Positions 59,452 through 64,000 of a DNA stretch of 64,000 nt are shown here, piece by piece. A program made the translations under genes and the position numbers. Below the pieces are notes generated by a model. That model saw only the letters and a program-made list of their open reading frames with translations, was not told the origin of the DNA and ran no database searches. Within the stretch, counting starts at the first letter, position 1. Every line of letters begins with the position of its first letter. The DNA is from CAWAYH01 sp963786195 (lineage in GTDB: Bacteria; Acidobacteriota; Vicinamibacteria; Vicinamibacterales; 2-12-FULL-66-21), in NCBI GenBank assembly GCA_963786195.1, contig CAWAYH010000003.1, positions 124,001 to 188,000 on the forward strand, given 5' to 3'.

Positions 59452-61864
59452 ATGACGTTGATGAGGAAGCAGGATCTCCGCGCGACGTTTCGCCTCATGC
59501 GCCAGCAGCCGTTTTTCACGGCTGCGATCGTCGGCATGCTCGCACTCGGTGTCGGCGCGGCAACCGCGATTTTCAGCGTCGTCTACGGCGTGCTGCTGAA
59601 GCCGCTGCCGTTTCCTCAACCGGAGCGGCTCGTGCAGGTCTGGGGATCGATTCCCGAGCGCCAGCTGAACCAGGTCTCGCTGACAGAAGCGAACTTCTGG
59701 GACATGCGCGACATGAACCAGGCCTTCGAGGAGTTCGGCGCCTATCACGGTGCGAGCTTCAGCCTGACCGAGTCGGGCGCGCCCGAAAGGGTGACCGGCG
59801 GTCAGGTGAGCGTCGGTTTCTTCCGCAGCCTTGGTGTCCGGCCGGTCGTCGGCCGGCTTTTCGAGCCGGGAGAGGACGAGCCCGGCGCTGACGCCCAGCG
59901 CGTTCTTCTCTCGCACGGTCTCTGGATGCGCCGCTTCGGCGGGGACCCGGCCATCGTCGGCCGCACGATCAGACTGGACGCGCGGCCCACGATGGTCGTC
60001 GGCGTGCTGCCGCCCGGCACTCCATGGCTCAACGCCGCGAACGTGTTCGTTCCGTTCATCCGGCGTCCGAACGCCAACCGGGGCAGCTGGGAATACGCCG
60101 CGATCGGCCGGTTGAAACCCGGCGTGACGTTCGACGCCGCGCTCGACGACATGAAGCGCGTGGCGCGCGACCTGGAAGCGCGATTTCCGGAGAACAAAGG
60201 GCTGGGCGTGACCATGCAGTCGTCTGACGTGTGGATCGCGAACACGCAGCTGCGGCAGACGCTGTGGATTCTGCTGGGCGCGTCAGGCCTGCTGCTCCTG
60301 ATCGCGTGCGTCAACGTCACGAACCTGCTGCTGGCCAGGGCGTCCGCCCGCGCACGCGAGAGCGCCGTGCGGACGGCGCTTGGCGCGAGCCGCGGCGATC
60401 TCGTGCGCGAGCGGCTGACAGAATCGATGGTGCTCGCTGTCACGGGCGCCGCGCTCGGCTGGCTCGTGGCCACAGGACTACTGCGCATCCTGCAGTCATT
60501 CGACCCGGGCGGCATTCCGCGTCTCAACGAAGTCGCGCTCAACGGCTGGGCGGTCGCGTTCGCGATCGTGGCCGCGCTGATCGTGGGGATCGTGACCGGG
60601 CTGGTTCCGGCGCTGCATGCGCCGCTGGCACGGCTGGTCCCGGTGCTCAGCCAGGGCCAGCGTGGTGTCGTCGGCGAGCGGCGTCACGACCGCATGCGCA
60701 ACGTGTTCGTGGGCGCCGAAGTCGCCGTCTCGCTCGTCCTGCTCGTCGGCGCCGGCCTGCTGGCCCGGAGCCTCGTCGAAGTGCTTCGCGTCGATCGCGG
60801 CTTCCAGACGGAGCAGCGGCTGCTGGCGACGGTCAGCATTCCGGGCTCGTACCCGGACGCGAGACGATCGCAGATCGTCACCGATATCCTCGCGCGACTC
60901 GGCGAAGTGCCTGAGATCGTATCGGTGGCCGCCGTCAGCGGCCGTCCGCTGTCGGGCGGCAGCACAGGCCTCGGAATTCTGGCCGCCGATCATACGGAGC
61001 CGCCGGGCGGCGTCGTACCGTGGGCGAGCTGGCGCATCGTCACGAAGGACTACTTCAAGGCGATGGGACTTCCGCTGATTGCGGGTCGCGGTTTCACCGA
61101 GCAGGATCTCCTGGCGCAGCCGTGGCGCGCGGTCGTCAGCAAGCGCCTCGCCGATCTCCTGTGGCCCGGCGAGAATCCGATCGGAAAGACGGCGATCCTC
61201 TGGCGTGGTCAGGGCGAACGAAAAGGGGAAGTGATCGGCGTGGTCGCGAACATGCGCGAGCGGGGTCTCGAGAACGACGTCACGCTGGCTGTCTACTTCC
61301 CGTCGTACGGCGCGATGGACGCGACGACGCTGAACCTCGTGATGCACACCCGCGGCAAGCCGGAGAACATCACGCCGTCGCTGCGCGGCGTTGTCTCGAG
61401 CATCGACACGACCCTGCCAGTGTCGAACATCCGCACGCTCGAGGAGATCGTGACGGCGTCGGTCGCCACGCGCCGCTTCACGATGCTGCTCGTCGTGACT
61501 TTCGCTGGGCTTGCCCTGGTGCTTGCGCTCGCCGGCGTCTACGGCGTCCTGGCCTACACGATTGCCCGTCGCACGCCGGAGATCGGCATCCGTCTCGCGC
61601 TGGGGGCCCAGCAGGGTCGTGTGCTCGCGGCGCGTGCTCGCGCAGGGGATGCTGCCCGTGGCGCTTGGAGCCCTGGCCGGTCTGGCAGCAACCTACTGGC
61701 TCTCACGTTTCATGACGACGCTCGTGTTCGGCATCACGGCTACCGATCCGGTCACGTACGCCGGCGTCGCGCTCGCTCTGCTGCTGACGGCGCTTCTGGC
61801 CTGCTATCTGCCGGCGCGTCAGGTTCTGCGGGTCGATCCGGTTGTGGCGTTGAGAACAGAATAA
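59452..61864 (+). CDS. ADOP-type MacB/FtsX permease (one frameshift)
   Basis: An inner-membrane ABC permease of about 805 aa without an ATPase domain. Layout is duplicated: helix 1 (FFTAAIVGMLALGVGAATAIFSV), MacB-PCD periplasmic domain, three helices with LLLIACVNVTNLLLARASAR, a second set (VFVGAEVAVSLVLLVGAGLLA), second PCD and last three helices. The opening (RATFRLMRQQPFFTAA, FSVVYGVLLKPLPFPQPERL) is typical of the acidobacterial duplicated orphan permease family. A break near 61638 (GCGG or similar) precedes RVLAQGMLPVALGALAGL. Confidence 0.9.
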
Positions 61865-61873
61865 GGCCACTGA

Positions 61874-61892
61874 TCACACGGACAACACGGAT
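61874..61892. repeat. CGGACAACACGGAT repeat fragment
   Basis: ACACGGACAACACGGAT lies in the 64-bp gap between the ADOP permease and the convergent peroxidase gene. It is one unit of the family seen at 8888, 32209 and 39750. Confidence 0.5.
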
Positions 61893-61928
61893 CGGAATTG
61901 TGAGATGGGTCTATGTCCAGAGGACAGC

Positions 61929-63306
61929 TCAGGCCAGCGTCGATAGGTATCTGACCGCGGTGACGCTCGGAACGAAACAGTACGCGCCGCCGCGGCACGT
62001 CACGAACCGGGACAGTCCTGTCACTTCGATCGGCTTTCTCCCCTCGATCGGCAAGAGGAACGTCGCACGCGGCTCTGTATTGGCGCCAACGATGGGATCG
62101 CGCGTATCGCGAAGTCCCGGCGCGAAGGCGCCCTTGTTGGCCCATTCCGACATCAGGAACTCGAACTGGTCCTTCAGGCTGACGCCGATGAACAGACCGA
62201 GCAGCCCGCGTTCGATCCCATCGTCCGGGTGCGCGGGGTCGTAGGGCGGACCGTACGGCAGACCCGCGGCGCACGATGCGGCGCTTGAGCCCGCTGTTGC
62301 CGGCGACGACGCGCGTGCCGGGGATTCATGCGCCGGATGTGCGCGCCGATCGGACAGCGATAGCCGCGCCGGTCGTCGAACGCGTCCGGCACGGCGCTCG
62401 TGGGCACGTAGTCGAAGCTGTTGAACTTCTCCGGGGCAAGAGCGAAATCGGGGACTCCGGTGAGAGCGCGAGCGGCACGCCGTTTCGCCAGCGTCCGCAC
62501 AGCTTCGCCGCAATCAGCTCGGGATCGAGGCCGGTCTGCCGGGAGGCGTCCGTCGAGGAACAGCTCGAACGCCTGGCAGTCCTGCTCGAGGATGCGAAAC
62601 GCGAGGAAGCTGCCGTTGTTTCCGAGCTCGCCCGCCGGCTCCGGAACCGGATAAGTGAAATCGTCGAATTGACTCGGGTGGCCGAGCAGGAACTCGCCGG
62701 CCGGCGCCTTCGGGAGGACGTCGGCCAAACGCGGCGGCAGACCGCCCTCGATGGTTGGCTGACGCGAAACCGTCACGATAGCCGAAGTGCGCGACGTTCC
62801 CCGGCAGCGCGCGACCGTCGTGCGCGGACAGCTCGACGAATGCAGGGCCGCTGGACAAACGTCGCTCGCAGCTGTGCGCTCACCTCCTCGCAGGATCGCT
62901 GTCGCTCTGCGCGAAGAGGAACAGGAGCGCGTGCACCTCGCTGCCGGCCAGGCCGCCCTTCCACGATCGCGGGCGCGCTGTCGCCCGTGTCGCCGACGCG
63001 CTCTGCACGGGCGGCGGCGCCCTCGACGAATTCCTCAGGAAAGGTATCGAGCGATGCCGCCGGAAGCCGCATCGCCTGCGAGACCGTGCGTACGTGAATC
63101 CGATGTTGAGGCAGGAGTCCAGGCTTCGTGTCCCAGGCCGCCGCCGTCGCGAGCGAGGTCGTCGTCGCGTCGCCGTCCACGAGCGACGCCAGGAACCTGG
63201 CAGCGCCGGGCGCGTTCGCGACCTTCAGGACGAACACCCGCAGCAGCGGCATCGCGTACGTCCGCATGACGAGGCCCTGGATGTCGGGCAGCGGGAGGGA
63301 TGACAT
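61929..63306 (-). CDS. DyP-type haem peroxidase (multiple frameshifts)
   Basis: A haem peroxidase of about 455 aa. ATG 63306 opens MSSLPLPDIQGLVMRTYAMP. The hallmark G-x-x-D-G lies in HFGYRDGFAQPTIEG after correcting GCGT (62762-62765) to one Ala. IGAHIRRMNPR carries the proximal His, and GNNGSFLAFRIL and FIGVSLKDQFEFLMSEWANKG are typical. Other breaks near 62835-62990 also read as wobble runs (GCGA, GATC, GGTG, ACGT), and one or two more near 62310. No Tat signal is seen, so probably cytoplasmic or encapsulin-independent. Confidence 0.88.
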
Positions 63307-63345
63307 CGGGATCGTGGCGCTCCGCAGTCCGGGCGCGATGTGGAA

Positions 63346-63841
63346 TCAGACCTGTTCGAGCGCCGCCTGGATGTCGAGCACCGTCGCCGTCGGATAGGCG
63401 CTGTAGAACGGCTCGATGGCCCGCAGGTCGTTGGTGCGGACGTAGTCGAGGAACAGCCTGCCGGTTCTTCTGCACCGGCAGCGGCGGCGCGTCTTTCATG
63501 TGCGCGAGCAGCGCGTTGAACACGTCGCCGATTTCGTCGATGAACTCGTTGATGTAGTCGTCGAAGCTGCCGTCGTAGGTCGTGATCACGGCCAGCTTCG
63601 TGTTGTTCTCGAGGAAGACGAACCGCGCGAAGTGCACGGTTTGAAGCTTGTTCAGCGCCATCCAGATCGGGTTCTTGTCCGGCGGCGCCGATTGCATGCG
63701 CGTCAGAAGCGCGACCAGTTCGCGATGACTCTGCTCGGACTTGATCGTCATCACGAGCGTCAACGGGCTTTGGACGCCTCGGGGTGCCGGTGTAACCGTC
63801 TGTGCGCTGGAATCCTGTTGGGAACGTGGATCTGGAGTCAT
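63346..63841 (-). CDS. Conserved hypothetical protein paired with DyP peroxidase (one frameshift)
   Basis: About 164 aa, soluble. ATG 63841 opens MTPDPRSQQDSSAQ, a polar N-terminus. The core reads LTLVMTIKSEQSHRELVALL, NPIWMALNKLQTVHFARFV, KLAVITTYDGSFDDYINEFI. A break near 63466 joins RLFLDYVRTNDL and a C-terminus AYPTATVLDIQAALEQV. The FARFVFLENN and VITTYDG segments suggest a ferredoxin-like (dimeric alpha-beta barrel) fold. It lies 39 bp upstream of the peroxidase and probably forms an operon with it. Confidence 0.75.
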
Positions 63842-63916
63842 CCGTGACCTCCTTGGGAACGCGAGTCCATGCGGGAGCCGTGGATTGCGGTGGACCGCCA
63901 TTATATAGGCGTAGAG

Positions 63917-63976
63917 AGGGGTCAGATCTTGTATTTCAACATCGCTTGACATGTTGAAATACAAGATCTGACCCCT
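63917..63976. repeat. 26-bp perfect inverted repeat with 8-base loop
   Basis: AGGGGTCAGATCTTGTATTT and six further bases (63917-63942) are the exact reverse complement of 63951-63976. It starts about 75 bp upstream of the hypothetical gene at 63841 and continues to the window edge. Sequences beginning GGGGTCAGATCTTG are, to my knowledge, found beside REP-associated Y1 transposases; no such gene is in the window, but it may lie just past the edge. Confidence 0.8.
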
Positions 63977-64000
63977 TTCAGCACGCTGCCAGCCGGTCCG

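Noticed and set aside
56919..59537. A single 872-codon fusion of M28 peptidase and DNA glycosylase
   Set aside because: It arises because a frameshift at about 58040 removes the peptidase stop; each part has its own full family signature and a GTGA overlap.

Overview
The window is a high-GC bacterial chromosome segment, most likely from an Acidobacteriota member (Vicinamibacteria-like). The reasons are an MacB/FtsX permease of the acidobacterial 'ADOP' type (59452-61864), type IV pilus genes, KDO/LPS biosynthesis (so a Gram-negative envelope), and several short dispersed palindromic intergenic repeats. There are no rRNA, tRNA, CRISPR, prophage or transposase genes.

Layout. 1-2.3 kb: ribosomal operon rplM-rpsI-rpsB-tsf on the minus strand with a clear sigma70 promoter. 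2.6-8.2 kb: pilMNOPQ type IV pilus operon, then two lipoproteins (one with PKD repeats) and a TPR protein. 10.8-17.9 kb: M24 peptidase, accBC, thiE, amino-acid permease, folD, coaE. 17.9-24 kb (minus): lapB-kdsC-kdsD-kdsA-pyrG-kdsB, a KDO/LPS module. 24-26.2 kb: GspC-like protein facing serA. 26.4-37.5 kb: a TCA block with icd, mdh, sdhCAB, sucCD and ferredoxin-dependent korAB. 37.5-41 kb: S9 peptidase, a small acidic protein, ndk, DUF2905, dcd. 41-52.7 kb: the most unusual stretch. It holds a RyR-TPR-class III cyclase fusion and a giant TIR-TPR membrane protein, facing a minus-strand operon of a Trp/Cys-rich 81-aa protein, an ABC exporter, a GAF protein, a cytoplasmic subtilase and an outer-membrane barrel. 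53-59.4 kb: broken amidohydrolase, sirtuin, MFS, membrane protein, FkbM methyltransferase, tag glycosylase, M28 peptidase. 59.4-64 kb: ADOP permease, DyP peroxidase with partner, and a 26-bp perfect inverted repeat.

Sequence quality. Many core genes carry +1 frameshifts, dense at 0.4-17.4, 32.4-39.7 and 61.6-63.5 kb and rare elsewhere. At most sites I worked through, one codon is replaced by four bases whose third and fourth bases are two synonymous wobble alternatives (for example GTC/GTG written as GTCG). This looks like a consensus of mixed strains in which both alleles of a synonymous SNP were kept. The genes are therefore annotated as intact in the organism, with the break noted.

How the genes work together. 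The TCA block covers isocitrate to succinyl-CoA, succinate, and malate to oxaloacetate, with a ferredoxin-linked 2-oxoglutarate step. The kds/lapB cluster makes and regulates LPS inner core. The 41-52.7 kb region is a candidate nucleotide-signalling or conflict locus; its function is inference.
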